Below the pieces are notes generated by a model. The model was not told the origin of the DNA. It ran no database searches and saw only the letters and a program-made list of their open reading frames with translations. Positions 1 to 7,964 of a stretch of DNA of 64,000 nucleotides are shown here, in pieces. The translations under genes and the position numbers were made by a program. How positions within the stretch are numbered: the stretch's first letter is position 1; every line of letters begins with the position of its first letter. This DNA is from a virus: the IMG/VR virus record IMGVR_UViG_3300048772_000133, positions 1 through 64,000 of that record. One strand, given 5' to 3'.

Positions 1-56
1 CGATGGCCCCTGTCTGCGTTGCACCAAGGTTGACTTGAGCGCCGATACTCGCTGGC
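1..56 (-). repeat. 56-bp near-identical block shared with 22284-22339
   Basis: One mismatch in 56 bp. In both genes it encodes ...PASIGAQVNLGATQTGAI. Direct repeat of a fibre module, a substrate for recombination between the two fibre-like genes. Confidence 0.9.
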
Positions 57-544
57 ACTTCCACGCTGATGTTGCTGCCGCTGTGCTTCCACGTGCCGAG
101 CACGTAGCCTGAGTCTGCCGTCGGCGTTGTGCTGTCCAGGTTGGGGCTGGATACTACCGTGCCGTCCACGCTGAGAGTGCCGCCTCCGCCCGAGCCTCCA
201 GAACAAATATTGGGCATATTTTGAATCCCTTGGCCCGGGAACGAAACGGACTCCGTGACGCAGTAGCTTAGCGGTATGTAGTAGCTATAGTTGCCCGAGG
301 CGTCTGCATGTACAACGGGGGGAGAAATCAGAGCAGTCAAAAGAGGATCAGAATAGATAGTTGCCGCTAGGCCGGTGGTGGTGCTAGTTACCGAAACCGT
401 TGCATAGGGAACCACGTTCGCCGCAACCCCTTGGGGGGCGCGGGCGATAACCTGAGACAAACGATGGTAGCCCGTAGTGGACTGTCCGGATAATGGACAA
501 ATCGACAGGGCGGCGAGCACGACGGCGAGCAGAAACTTTTTCAT
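1..544 (-). CDS. Tail-fibre-like secreted structural protein, N-terminal part
   Basis: The gene starts at 544 and runs off the left edge, so only about 181 residues are visible. The N-terminus MKKFLLAVVLAALS looks like a signal peptide or membrane segment. The next part (TTGYHR...YIPLSYCVTE) is clearly homologous to the following gene product at 557-1072. The last visible stretch is nearly identical to part of the protein encoded at 21019-22629. A copy of the 15-nt dispersed motif lies inside the signal-peptide codons. Role as a tail fibre or other virion surface protein is inferred from the repeats of small and hydroxyl residues and from context. Confidence 0.7.
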   Translation of the reverse strand, partial: MKKFLLAVVLAALSICPLSGQSTTGYHRLSQVIARAPQGVAANVVPYATVSVTSTTTGLAATIYSDPLLTALISPPVVHADASGNYSYYIPLSYCVTESVSFPGQGIQNMPNICSGGSGGGGTLSVDGTVVSSPNLDSTTPTADSGYVLGTWKHSGSNISVEVPASIGAQVNLGATQTGAI

Positions 545-556
545 CTTTCCTCTTGA

Positions 557-1072
557 TTAGTAGGGGGTAACGATTATGTCGAAGGTTGCTGCCGCTGTTG
601 CGGGGTGCGTTACCACAAAACTTCCAGCAGACTTGGACGAAATATAGGTGGAGGTGAGCATTGTTGCAGCCGCCGCGTTGGTGGGTTGTACAGAAAAATG
701 GCTAGTGCTTAAAGCTCCTGCGAGGATGACCGTGTCCGTTGTGTTTGCGGTTGTAGTCAGAGAAGCAACTAGAGGGCCATTCTGCACAACATTCACAAGC
801 GTCAGCAAAGCTCCGCTCGGGGAGGAAATGGTTTCGGTAACTGAGTAGTTCAGGGGGATATAGTAGTCATAAGCTCCTGTTACATCGGCTACCACCAAGG
901 ACCCAATGATAGAAATGGACAGCCCTGGGTCGGAATAAATGATTGCCGCATCCCCGGTAGAAGTCAAGGTAACATAGATCGAAGCACCAGGGACAACCTG
1001 TTGCTCTATTCCTGCCTGTGCCCGGGCCGTAACAGAGCCAAAGCGGTGGTATCCGGTTGTGACAACTCCCAT
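557..1072 (-). CDS. Paralogue of the tail-fibre-like protein domain
   Basis: A 171-residue protein rich in T, S, A and V, with no signal peptide. It aligns along its first half with the neighbour at 1-544 (shared TTGYHR, IYSDP, YYIPL and VTE blocks), so the two are tandem paralogues. Its ATG overlaps the stop codon of the upstream HNH gene in a TAATG arrangement, which suggests translational coupling. Probably a virion surface or tail component; no catalytic motif is visible. Confidence 0.7.
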   Translation of the reverse strand: MGVVTTGYHRFGSVTARAQAGIEQQVVPGASIYVTLTSTGDAAIIYSDPGLSISIIGSLVVADVTGAYDYYIPLNYSVTETISSPSGALLTLVNVVQNGPLVASLTTTANTTDTVILAGALSTSHFSVQPTNAAAATMLTSTYISSKSAGSFVVTHPATAAATFDIIVTPY

Positions 1073-1827
1073 TATGAATCTCCTGTGATTAAAATCTTAG
1101 CGCCTTTTGAGAAGTTTTCTTTCTGCCAGAGAGGCTGGAGGTTTGTATAGTGGCAGACGTGAAGAACGTCTTCTCTCTTAGTGAGGTCATGCACCGCGAA
1201 AGGAATAATGTGGTCTATGTTCCATTTGTCATCGCCCGCACCATAGTTGTCCCAGGACATCCCCGATTGAAATTTAGATTCTAGGTATACTTTTAGTTCC
1301 GCAGCGGTACACCCCAAATCTCGTACAGCGTGGCCCGTTTTATACCCTTGTTTAAGGAGCTTTTTTAGGCGAACGCGAAGGTTAGTGGCAATTCTTACCT
1401 GAGGGTTGTTAGTCCTTCTTTGCCTCACATAAAGGTTTCGCTCTTCTTGATATTCCGGACCCTGTGCTTTTACCCACGCCCTTTGACTAATTCTTTTTCG
1501 CTCTCGCTGCTCTTCGGTGGGTTCCTCAAATTTTCTTATCGTTGCCCAATAGATAGCGTTTCTTACGGACTGCTCTTTCGCATGAGTTTTTCTGTACTCA
1601 GCCAATTCTTCCGCATGTTCTTTGCGATAAATCGTATGATAGGATTTTATTTCTTCTTCGTGTTGTTTGGCGTGTTTGGCGGAGTATGCTGCTCTTTCTG
1701 GTTTATGTTCTTCATAATACTTTTTGCTGTCTTCGGACCTACAGGGCTTACATCGAACCTTTCCGGGAGAAAAGCACGAAATATCTTTTTCAACCCCACA
1801 CTTAGCGCAAACCTTAGTCATCGTCAA
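1072..1827 (-). CDS. HNH homing endonuclease
   Basis: A 251-residue protein with an N-terminal zinc-binding pair (CAKC...CKPC), a long charged helical middle, and a C-terminal HNH nuclease core: WNIDHIIPF then HYTNLQPL with the final N. This is the layout of phage HNH homing endonucleases, which nick DNA at intronless or HEG-less alleles. It sits between two structural genes and overlaps both (ATGA with the upstream gene, TAATG with the downstream gene), so it has been inserted precisely into the operon. Confidence 0.85.
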   Translation of the reverse strand: MTMTKVCAKCGVEKDISCFSPGKVRCKPCRSEDSKKYYEEHKPERAAYSAKHAKQHEEEIKSYHTIYRKEHAEELAEYRKTHAKEQSVRNAIYWATIRKFEEPTEEQRERKRISQRAWVKAQGPEYQEERNLYVRQRRTNNPQVRIATNLRVRLKKLLKQGYKTGHAVRDLGCTAAELKVYLESKFQSGMSWDNYGAGDDKWNIDHIIPFAVHDLTKREDVLHVCHYTNLQPLWQKENFSKGAKILITGDS

Positions 1828-2762
1828 CCGCGCCCTTGCTGAACTTGCATCGTTTGGCGCATAGAGGCTAACTTACTGTCCAGCCACAGGTTACGTTGTG
1901 TAATGTTTAATCCTTCGGACACTCCTACTAAATCTGTGAGGAAAAGCTGCAAGGCTCCCTGAGAGCGGGGGTCACCGCAATACTCGGCGCACTTCGCCAA
2001 CATTCCCTCGTTGTAGATATACGATAGGTAGTCTGGTACGGGGGACCACGTTTGCGTGAGCGCGGAGAATTGAGGAGCAGATTTCTGGTACTCGACAACA
2101 ATGTTGTAAATCTTGTCCGGGGCCGGGGTAAGGCGGAAGGTTATGTTGTCGGATGTGTCTCTGTATTGCGCCGCAATCCTGGTCATTTGGTTGGGCAGCG
2201 TCTCCGCCCCCATAACCAATTCGTTCTGCAACTCGAAAGCGTAGTATCCGCTGCTCGGGTCGTAGGCCACAGCTTTTTCGATCCATCCGAAAGAGGGTAG
2301 ATTGACTTTGTAGTCTGTATTCCCGATTATAGTGGGAAAAGTTGGAACAGAAGGCGAGGCCCCCGCTCGGTTCCAAGACCAGGCGAAGGGGGGAGCAAGA
2401 ATAGTCTGCATCACCCAGTCTGCGTTCGAGAAGGCGGGGTCAGAAGACGTGGAGGTGTTGACCTTCAAGCCGGACCCGGTCCCCCCTGTAGTGACAACTC
2501 CGGTGGCTCCGTTGATGTACCCAGCCCCGCCGGTAAGAACGTTTAGTCCGGTTACTGGACCTGTTGCTCCACCCCCACTGATATTGGTTACTTGCGCGGT
2601 TCCGCCCGAGCCCCCAGCCACCGTAACAACATCCCCAACGGTGTACGCAGTTCCACCCGCGCTGACCGTCAGGCTAAATAGCGCGGAGAAAGTCAGCGGG
2701 CGGTTGTACAGGTATTGCTGGGCCAATCCAATGGTCCTAGACAGTTGTATGGTGCTTGCCAT
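1824..2762 (-). CDS. Structural protein with Gly-rich insertion domain
   Basis: A 312-residue protein. Residues about 30-100 form a Gly/Thr-rich block with repeated GGxG and YTVGD patterns, common as an inserted beta domain in phage virion proteins. The flanking parts (GLAQQYLYNRPL, FAWSWNR, QFSALTQTWSPVPD and an acidic helical C-terminus) look like a neck or tail adaptor protein. I cannot name the family. It overlaps the upstream metallopeptidase-like gene by 26 nt and the downstream HNH gene by 4 nt. Confidence 0.7.
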   Translation of the reverse strand: MASTIQLSRTIGLAQQYLYNRPLTFSALFSLTVSAGGTAYTVGDVVTVAGGSGGTAQVTNISGGGATGPVTGLNVLTGGAGYINGATGVVTTGGTGSGLKVNTSTSSDPAFSNADWVMQTILAPPFAWSWNRAGASPSVPTFPTIIGNTDYKVNLPSFGWIEKAVAYDPSSGYYAFELQNELVMGAETLPNQMTRIAAQYRDTSDNITFRLTPAPDKIYNIVVEYQKSAPQFSALTQTWSPVPDYLSYIYNEGMLAKCAEYCGDPRSQGALQLFLTDLVGVSEGLNITQRNLWLDSKLASMRQTMQVQQGRG

Positions 2763-3168
2763 TCTTTGGCCTCGGGGGAATGAGTTTCTTGGGGAGGGTT
2801 TTGCGGATGACCATCGTTATCTTTTGCGTTTGGTTTTCGAGGGTTCCCATGAACAACGGGGTCGTTGTCAGGGACAGATGCGGGTGCATCCAATCCTGAA
2901 ACGGGTCAACAAAGATATGGACCATCTCATGCACGACTGCCGTGATTAAATGGTCCATTTCTCCCGCTTCAAAATCTAACCGGGACTGCCTATAAAACGT
3001 CAGGGTGGAGTACATATACAAGGAGTTGATGTCGTTCTCCGCATACGTGCCTATTTTGTCTTCCGCCTCGGAAAACTCGACAAGGATCGTCCACCCGGAC
3101 AGATTAAAGTAGTCCGAGAGATTCTCTACGAAACCAACAACCCAGCTTTCGTAAGCTGATCTCTTCAT
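2737..3168 (-). CDS. Small HExxH metallopeptidase-like protein
   Basis: A 143-residue protein with HEMVHIF at about residues 80-86, a classic HExxH zinc site, preceded by a helix that would position it. A third ligand is not obvious. The length fits the small SprT/neutral-protease-like proteins found in phage operons. It is embedded between structural genes, so a role in virion maturation is possible but not shown. Confidence 0.65.
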   Translation of the reverse strand: MKRSAYESWVVGFVENLSDYFNLSGWTILVEFSEAEDKIGTYAENDINSLYMYSTLTFYRQSRLDFEAGEMDHLITAVVHEMVHIFVDPFQDWMHPHLSLTTTPLFMGTLENQTQKITMVIRKTLPKKLIPPRPKNGKHHTTV

Positions 3169-3183
3169 GTTTACCCTTCGGAA

Positions 3184-3834
3184 CTAGCTATCGCGCAGAA
3201 CTGATTTATCCAGAGCGTCCGCGTAGTTCAACACAGTGCGCTGGCCCGCAGAAGACATCTTGCCAAACTGCGGCTTTCTCCGCCACTCCATGTACCTCGG
3301 ATTGTCGGGCAGAAGGATGTCCTGGCAGATGCTGCAAACGCCGACTTCTACGCCGACATCGTTGCGGTGCCACTGGTAGGACGTTCGTCCTTGAAGGTCC
3401 TTGAAACCCTCGCCGATCTTGTTACTGCCCGCGATGTGCTCGCAGATACCGTGGAGATACTCGTCGTTGCGTTTCTTCGTGCGCTCCAAAGCAATCTGAC
3501 GGTCCTGGAACAGCTTCTCGTTTTCTTCGTCAGCGACCTGCTTGCGGGACTTGAGCGGAGCTTTGGGTGTCGCCAGGTCCTTGATGGCTCCGGCCAGTTC
3601 GGCGGTGGCAGATTGGGACGCCAGCAACTGCTTCTGCATCGAAGCAATAATGGTGAGCAAATCAGTTTGCGTCAAGGCAGGTAAAGTTTCGGGTTCGGCC
3701 TGGGTTTCCACAACTTCGTTTTCAACGGCTGTTGAATCAACGGATTCGGGTGAAACTGGGTTCTTGCGGGGTCTTCCTGCGGGCATAGCGGTCTCCTCGG
3801 GCAAATCCGGCCCGGCGGGTTGGGTTGTGTCCAT
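3184..3834 (-). CDS. Coiled-coil protein with AT-hook-like motif
   Basis: A 216-residue protein of unknown function. Near the N-terminus is PAGRPRKNP, which resembles an AT-hook (GRP core in basic context). The middle is an Ala/Gln/Glu-rich probable coiled coil, and a CxxC pair (CSIC) occurs near residue 167. The start codon is part of the dispersed motif: the transcript reads GTCCAGCTAATGGAC, and the ATG of TAATGGAC starts the protein. No alternative start with a better ribosome binding site is seen nearby. Confidence 0.65.
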   Translation of the reverse strand: MDTTQPAGPDLPEETAMPAGRPRKNPVSPESVDSTAVENEVVETQAEPETLPALTQTDLLTIIASMQKQLLASQSATAELAGAIKDLATPKAPLKSRKQVADEENEKLFQDRQIALERTKKRNDEYLHGICEHIAGSNKIGEGFKDLQGRTSYQWHRNDVGVEVGVCSICQDILLPDNPRYMEWRRKPQFGKMSSAGQRTVLNYADALDKSVLRDS

Positions 3835-3846
3835 TAGCTGGACTGA

Positions 3847-4518
3847 TTAGTTTTGATTGCGGTACTGACGGAGTTTCTTGTACCAAATGGAGTTCTCTCC
3901 GCCGGACGGGGGTCCGAATTCGGCGAGAACCTGGGCTTCGGTCAAAATCTTCTTCTCGATGAAACGCAGAAGAATAGACCGCCAGCCTATATGAGAAGCT
4001 CTAAGCATAATATCGCGGGCCCGGTCGAACTCGTACTTCGAGAATTCGGGCATGACACCGAGAGTAGCATACCCGGCGTAAGCGAAAGTGTTGCCGCCCC
4101 ATTCGGGTTTGGCTGTGCCGGACGTGGCGTAGAGGGCTATGTCCCCAAGGATTCCGCCTTGCGTAATATAGAGGGCTGTGTACAGGTGATGGAGCTTCTG
4201 GAGGAATAACGAGCAGTCCATCGGGCGGCCTGTGCGGTCTTGGTGGAAGAACTCTTGATCTTCGTGTCTTTGGCGACGAGTTCCGGCAGAGTTATAGTTC
4301 ATCTCCTGGAGACGGGCCGTGTGTTCTTTGAGGCTGAGCCGGGGTTGGGCGAGGCACCAAGAGCACTGGTACTTGCGTCCGCCCTCGCAAGAGGAGTCTC
4401 GGTCGAAGAAATTCCAGGTCAGGAGACGGAAGCAAGAACTACACTCGCGGCCCCGGACCTCGTTATCTACCCCGGCTTCGTAGTTTATAACGTCGTAGTC
4501 GGATTGAATTAGTCCCAT
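3847..4518 (-). CDS. Zinc-knuckle protein of unknown function
   Basis: A 223-residue protein starting MGLIQSDYD. Two CxxC pairs (CSSC, CSWC) around residues 25-55 should bind zinc; the C-terminal half is helical and ends in a basic tail. The start was set at 4518 because this ATG overlaps the GroES stop codon as TAATG. A longer reading frame upstream merely shadows GroES. Function not recognised. Confidence 0.7.
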   Translation of the reverse strand: MGLIQSDYDVINYEAGVDNEVRGRECSSCFRLLTWNFFDRDSSCEGGRKYQCSWCLAQPRLSLKEHTARLQEMNYNSAGTRRQRHEDQEFFHQDRTGRPMDCSLFLQKLHHLYTALYITQGGILGDIALYATSGTAKPEWGGNTFAYAGYATLGVMPEFSKYEFDRARDIMLRASHIGWRSILLRFIEKKILTEAQVLAEFGPPSGGENSIWYKKLRQYRNQN

Positions 4519-4799
4519 TAGAGAACCCCGAGTATTTCTTCCTCGCGGAGAATAAGCAAGTCCTCTCCGTCGATCTTGACCTCGGTTCCAGAATACTTTC
4601 CAAACAGAACCCGGTCCTTGACAGAAACATCGACGGGCCACAACTTTCCATCACTTCTCCAAACGCCTTTTCCTATTGCAAGAACTTCCCCTTCTAAAGG
4701 CTTTTCTTTGGCTACGTCTGGTATATAAAGTCCGCTCTGAGTCTTCTCTTCGACTTCGACGACTTTAACTACTACTCGGTCGCGCAAGGGCTTAAACAT
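4518..4799 (-). CDS. groES: GroES-like co-chaperonin
   Basis: A 93-residue protein with the full Cpn10 pattern: [11 protein letters not shown] at the start, a mobile loop ([12 protein letters not shown]), a GEVLAIGKG core and [30 protein letters not shown]-type C-terminal strands. GroES forms a heptameric lid on GroEL and helps folding of large capsid proteins in several phages (T4 Gp31 is the known precedent). No GroEL gene is visible in the window, so it would work with host GroEL. The start at 4799 has GGAG seven bases upstream; a degenerate motif copy (4812-4826) precedes it. Confidence 0.95.
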   Translation of the reverse strand: MFKPLRDRVVVKVVEVEEKTQSGLYIPDVAKEKPLEGEVLAIGKGVWRSDGKLWPVDVSVKDRVLFGKYSGTEVKIDGEDLLILREEEILGVL

Positions 4800-4828
4800 A
4801 CAAACTCCTCTGTCCATTTCTCGGGCGG

Positions 4829-5089
4829 TTAGTTGGGGAGCCAGAGCTTTGGCTCAGGTTCTTTGTTCGGGTCGGGGAAAGCCTCGTTCAGCTTGGCCTC
4901 AATTTCCTTGACCGTTGCTTCTGCGAGTTGGTTGTCCTCCGCAGAGTCGGCGTTGACAGCAATGTCTCGCTCAAGAGTAATCGAGCCGTCTTCACCTTTT
5001 ACAACAAGGGCAAGGACGTGGCCTATGACCCCATCATAGTATTTGGTGTGGTCTATATCCGACGTTTCTACACCTATCGTGATTGCCAT
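4829..5089 (-). CDS. Hypothetical protein, 86 residues
   Basis: An acidic 86-residue protein ([20 protein letters not shown]...) with alternating beta strands and an amphipathic helix rich in E and A, ending in a proline-rich tail. A perfect copy of the dispersed 15-nt motif (5103-5117) lies 14 nt upstream of the start, followed by a GAGG ribosome binding site. Family not recognised. Confidence 0.65.
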   Translation of the reverse strand: MAITIGVETSDIDHTKYYDGVIGHVLALVVKGEDGSITLERDIAVNADSAEDNQLAEATVKEIEAKLNEAFPDPNKEPEPKLWLPN

Positions 5090-5205
5090 TTTACCTCACT
5101 TAGTCCATTAACCGGACAAACTTCTTGTCTTGGAAATACTAATGATTCCCAGATACGGAGGCCCAGCCGTTTGCCAGCGGGCTTCCGTATCGTGGGCGTG
5201 TGCCA

Positions 5206-5943
5206 TTAGATAGTCGAAAGCGTGAACTCCAGAGGAGTCACCTTGACCACAGCACCTGCAACGGTTGTGTACGTCAGCGTTGCGAAGAAGTTCAACGCTG
5301 TGTAGGCAACTACCGAGGCTCCCGCTGTGTAAGCACGGGTGGCGTAGGTGGGTGTGGAGCCGTAAGCTGGGCCGTAGTGTACCCCGAAGTATTCACCACC
5401 CAGAATCTGCGTGGTAGAATCCCAGAAGAACGAAGCGCCTGCCAAGAAGTTGTAGGTTCCAGTCGCCGCTGTTGTGGTTCCGGCTACCGAGAAGAGAGCA
5501 GCCGAAGCGGAAACGAGGGCGGCGTTTCCACCTGTACCAGCAGCCAGCGCGGTTGCCATAGTAGCCGCAGAACACTGATATACGTTGATAGTTGGGGCCA
5601 CAGAGCAAGCACCAACCGACACCACATACCGGCCTTGAATCTCTAACGCGAGGGGGTGACCGTCGAAGCTGGACGAACTAAAGAATGGAGACGCCCCGCG
5701 ATCCTCGCCGGTACGACCAAAGTTGTTCTTCAGCGCCGCCGCGTTCCGGTTAATGTCAAGCGGAGTTTTGGTTCCGATTACCGAAGTCTGAAGAGGGACG
5801 CTGGCAAAGTACGGAAGGTTAGTTCCGGAGTCGGTCTGAACCTGGAACAGACCAGTAGAGGCCGAACCTGAAGTTGCTGTCACGGTTGCGAAAGTGTTGC
5901 GTGTTGTGCCGAATCCGGCAGAAGAGAAGGAATCAGAGTTCAT
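5206..5943 (-). CDS. Virion protein, paralogue of the 23531-24163 product
   Basis: A 245-residue protein rich in A, T, S and G. The blocks FDGHPLALEI, INVYQCSA and FFWDSTTQILGG match FDGHLFEVVL, LLVNLYNA and FLWDSLTKILSW of the protein at 23531-24163, so the two belong to one family placed at opposite ends of the structural region. A decoration, fibre or tail protein is likely from composition and context. No signal peptide. Confidence 0.7.
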   Translation of the reverse strand: MNSDSFSSAGFGTTRNTFATVTATSGSASTGLFQVQTDSGTNLPYFASVPLQTSVIGTKTPLDINRNAAALKNNFGRTGEDRGASPFFSSSSFDGHPLALEIQGRYVVSVGACSVAPTINVYQCSAATMATALAAGTGGNAALVSASAALFSVAGTTTAATGTYNFLAGASFFWDSTTQILGGEYFGVHYGPAYGSTPTYATRAYTAGASVVAYTALNFFATLTYTTVAGAVVKVTPLEFTLSTI

Positions 5944-6009
5944 TTTGTGTCCTTTGTTGGTTGGTTGCCTTGTTCGGCTGTTGAGGTCATTTCGGCCATA
6001 AGCCCGAAA

Positions 6010-6645
6010 TTATGTTATTGTCTCCGCGTGGGAACCCGGAGCCTTCAGGGGTTTGAAGATAGCCTCGGCGTCGAGCTTGGACCCGTTGAAGAAAATTGCA
6101 ACCGCTCCGCCAGGCTCCACTAGAAGGGCGGTATGCTTCCCTTTTAGTAGCGTTCCTATTTCATGGATGATTGACGAGTGCGCAACAATTAACGGGGGAA
6201 CCCCGCACTTAGAAAACAACTCTACTGCTTCTTGCAGGCACGGGCCAATTCTTTGCTTGAAATCGTTCAGAGATTCTCCGCCCGGAATAGGGGTATCGGG
6301 GTCATCCAAGTATGTTTGAAGGTTGGCTTCGGACTCGGGAGTGCGCTTCTGACCCGAAAATTCTCCTACGTCGAGGGCCTGCAAAGCCGCAGATGTGTGT
6401 ACTTGGGCGTGCTCGACTTCGGCTATGATGTCGGCTGTCTGAGTTGCTCTTTGTTTATCGGAGCAAAAGATGTGGGAGATTTCTATTGGCGCAAAAAGCT
6501 CGGCCAGTTCCCGCGCCTCTTTTACGCCCACCGAATCGAGGGGAGGGTTTGCTTGCCCTCGGAACGAATTTGAGGCGTTCAAGGCTGTTCTGCCATGTCT
6601 GGCAACGAAGCAGACCGCAGTTCCTTTAGGGATTTTCAGTGGCAT
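6010..6645 (-). CDS. Histidine phosphatase (phosphoglycerate-mutase-like)
   Basis: A 211-residue protein starting MPLKIPKG. It has the RHG catalytic motif (VARHGRTALN), the second arginine and proton-donor region (IFCSDKQRATQTADII, then GEFSGQKR), and the second catalytic histidine in PLIVAHSSIIHEI. These define the histidine phosphatase branch that includes phosphoglycerate mutase and cobalamin or 2-phosphate phosphatases. The substrate cannot be told. The start at 6645 has a GGAG site and overlaps the upstream gene by 20 nt. Confidence 0.85.
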   Translation of the reverse strand: MPLKIPKGTAVCFVARHGRTALNASNSFRGQANPPLDSVGVKEARELAELFAPIEISHIFCSDKQRATQTADIIAEVEHAQVHTSAALQALDVGEFSGQKRTPESEANLQTYLDDPDTPIPGGESLNDFKQRIGPCLQEAVELFSKCGVPPLIVAHSSIIHEIGTLLKGKHTALLVEPGGAVAIFFNGSKLDAEAIFKPLKAPGSHAETIT

Positions 6646-6937
6646 TCGGTTCTCCGAATAAGTTTTTGGTGGTAAACCCGGCCACCATCGGCCCGGGGCC
6701 CGGCTCGGGCGCAGGATAATCAAACTGAAGTTCTCCCATTTCGGCTTCTAGTTCCCGGACAAACTCTCTCAGGTCTTCGTGTTCGGCGTAGGGGGATTTT
6801 CTTGCGAGAAGCAGTTCGACCGCGAACTTCCGGTAGTCGTGGGGGGCACTGTCGTTACGGGCCACATCCCGGAGGATCGAATCAGTAAGATGTTGCAGGT
6901 GGGAGTAGTGGTCGTCGAGCGGGTCTGCTAGGATCAT
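6626..6937 (-). CDS. Hypothetical protein, 103 residues
   Basis: Starts MILADPLDDHY, with AAGGA seven bases upstream of the ATG. The product is acidic and helical (YRKFAVELLLARKSPYAEHEDLREFVRELEAEMGEL) with a Pro/Gly-rich C-terminus. It overlaps the histidine phosphatase gene by 20 nt. A longer frame reaching 7072 is possible but its extra residues look non-coding. Confidence 0.6.
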   Translation of the reverse strand: MILADPLDDHYSHLQHLTDSILRDVARNDSAPHDYRKFAVELLLARKSPYAEHEDLREFVRELEAEMGELQFDYPAPEPGPGPMVAGFTTKNLFGEPNATENP

Positions 6938-7170
6938 AGGTTTCCTTGGTCTTGGGTAACGGACGAGAAATAATGTAAAAAGTGCGGGCCGATGAACTCT
7001 CGGTTTTGGACCGACGTTGCCCGGTTCGGCTTCTGAGCGGACAAGCAGGGAGATCGTCCGTTGCTTAACCAACTCGTCGTCCTTACCTGCCGGAACAATC
7101 TTGCCTCCGCTCTAGGGCTAGTAGAGAAGCGGTTTGACCCCTGCTGAACAAAGGCCCGCTGGAAGTCCAT
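6934..7170 (-). CDS. Doubtful small gene beginning inside the dispersed motif
   Basis: A 78-residue frame whose ATG is the one in TAATGGAC of the motif copy at 7165-7179 and whose TGA overlaps the next start as ATGA. That geometry favours translation. The composition (many R, S and Q, no clear fold) argues against. Without it, 6938-7164 holds no confident gene. Confidence 0.3.
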   Translation of the reverse strand: MDFQRAFVQQGSNRFSTSPRAEARLFRQVRTTSWLSNGRSPCLSAQKPNRATSVQNREFIGPHFLHYFSSVTQDQGNL

Positions 7171-7193
7171 TAACTGGACTAAACTTGAAGGAG

Positions 7194-7227
7194 CGGGGGT
7201 CGGAGAAAGGAGAGAAGCCGACCCCCG
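7194..7227 (-). terminator. Perfect 10-bp hairpin after the KTSC gene
   Basis: CGGGGGTCGG at 7194-7203 pairs exactly with CCGACCCCCG at 7218-7227 around a 14-nt loop. It lies downstream of the small-gene operon that ends at 7273 on the minus strand. There is no clear T-tract, so it is a terminator-like or RNA-end-protecting hairpin rather than a proven intrinsic terminator. Confidence 0.5.
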
Positions 7228-7272
7228 GGACCGCCGCGAAAAGGAGGAGTATGCGCGACGGTCGATCTTGAT

Positions 7273-7494
7273 TTAACTTACTCTAGTAATTTCGTGCCCA
7301 CCCTTTACAAAGACCTGGTGGAAGAATTTTCCGTGGCTGTCCGCTTCTCCAAACGCTATGGCCTTGTCTTGATCGACATTCTGGACAGCGAAGGTTCCGT
7401 CGTTGAGCTTGACGGTCAAGCGTTGGGCTCTCGGGTCGTACCGGGCCTCATGTACGTTCGTGCTCGGCTTCAAGCGCATGGGGATGTCGGCCAT
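7273..7494 (-). CDS. KTSC-domain protein
   Basis: A 73-residue protein matching the KTSC domain pattern: STNVHEARYDPRAQRLTVKL near the start, then aromatic and hydrophobic strands. KTSC domains are small, often next to lysyl-tRNA synthetase or in phages; their biochemical role is unsettled. The ATG overlaps the stop of the preceding gene as TAATG. Last gene of the coupled operon 8767 to 7273. Confidence 0.75.
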   Translation of the reverse strand: MADIPMRLKPSTNVHEARYDPRAQRLTVKLNDGTFAVQNVDQDKAIAFGEADSHGKFFHQVFVKGGHEITRVS

Positions 7495-7619
7495 TACTTC
7501 TCTGCCTTCTTGTCCACTTTTCGGGCAACGAGTCGTCCATCAGGAAGTCGTAAAGCAATACCCACGTGTTTGGGAAGGGGCCGGAAATCGGGAAGAAATA
7601 GAACGTAGTGCTCGTCCAT
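7494..7619 (-). CDS. Short protein, 41 residues
   Basis: MDEHYVLFLPDFRPLPKHVG followed by a basic tail. Its ATG is again within an AATGGAC sequence of a degenerate motif copy (7614-7628), overlapping the stop of the upstream gene as TAATG. Function unknown. It is supported mainly by the unbroken chain of overlapping stops and starts. Confidence 0.55.
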   Translation of the reverse strand: MDEHYVLFLPDFRPLPKHVGIALRLPDGRLVARKVDKKAEK

Positions 7620-7711
7620 TAGTTGGGCTCCTTTATGTTGGCCCCAAAGGCCAGGTAGGTCAGAAACCCGAAGCAAGCCGCCAACCCGAGTATGGTTAGG
7701 AAGAGGAGCAT
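7619..7711 (-). CDS. Single-pass membrane peptide, 30 residues
   Basis: MLLFLTILGLAACFGFLTYL is one hydrophobic helix with a short polar C-terminal tail. TAATG overlaps link it to both neighbours. Such small membrane peptides are common in phage operons; the role is unknown. Confidence 0.55.
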   Translation of the reverse strand: MLLFLTILGLAACFGFLTYLAFGANIKEPN

Positions 7712-7824
7712 TACTTTTTCTTCGGCTTCTTCTTGGTCTTCGGTCTGGGTTTGGTTCCGTAGTAGACAGCGGTCGTGCTGGGAAGTGCGGCGGACGTTAC
7801 TGCTGAGGCGGGGCTGGCGGGCAT
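7711..7824 (-). CDS. Short basic-tailed protein, 37 residues
   Basis: Begins MPASPASAVTSAALPSTTAV and ends in a lysine-rich tail (KPRPKTKKKPKKK), suggesting nucleic-acid or membrane-phosphate contact. It overlaps the preceding gene by 28 nt and the next by one TAATG. Unrecognised. Confidence 0.5.
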   Translation of the reverse strand: MPASPASAVTSAALPSTTAVYYGTKPRPKTKKKPKKK

Positions 7825-7964
7825 GTGGGCTCCAAAAGTTTTTCTGCTTCTTCGAGATATTCTTCGCACTGAGAACAAGTACAACCGCAATCTTCGTCGA
7901 GCCAAAGGTGGACAAGGAACCGAAATCTCTCGCAGGCTGACTTGTATTTTTCTAGGTCGGTCAT
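7797..7964 (-). CDS. Cys-rich small protein, 55 residues
   Basis: Starts MTDLEKYKSACERF and contains CGCTCSQC, a likely zinc site, then an acidic helix and a Pro-rich end. The ATG overlaps the GIY-YIG stop codon as ATGA, so translation is probably coupled to that gene. Function unknown. Confidence 0.6.
   Translation of the reverse strand: MTDLEKYKSACERFRFLVHLWLDEDCGCTCSQCEEYLEEAEKLLEPTCPPAPPQQ

Noticed and set aside
6938-7072. N-terminal extension of the 6626-6937 gene to 7072
   Set aside because: The internal ATG has a good ribosome binding site and the extension has non-coding-like composition.
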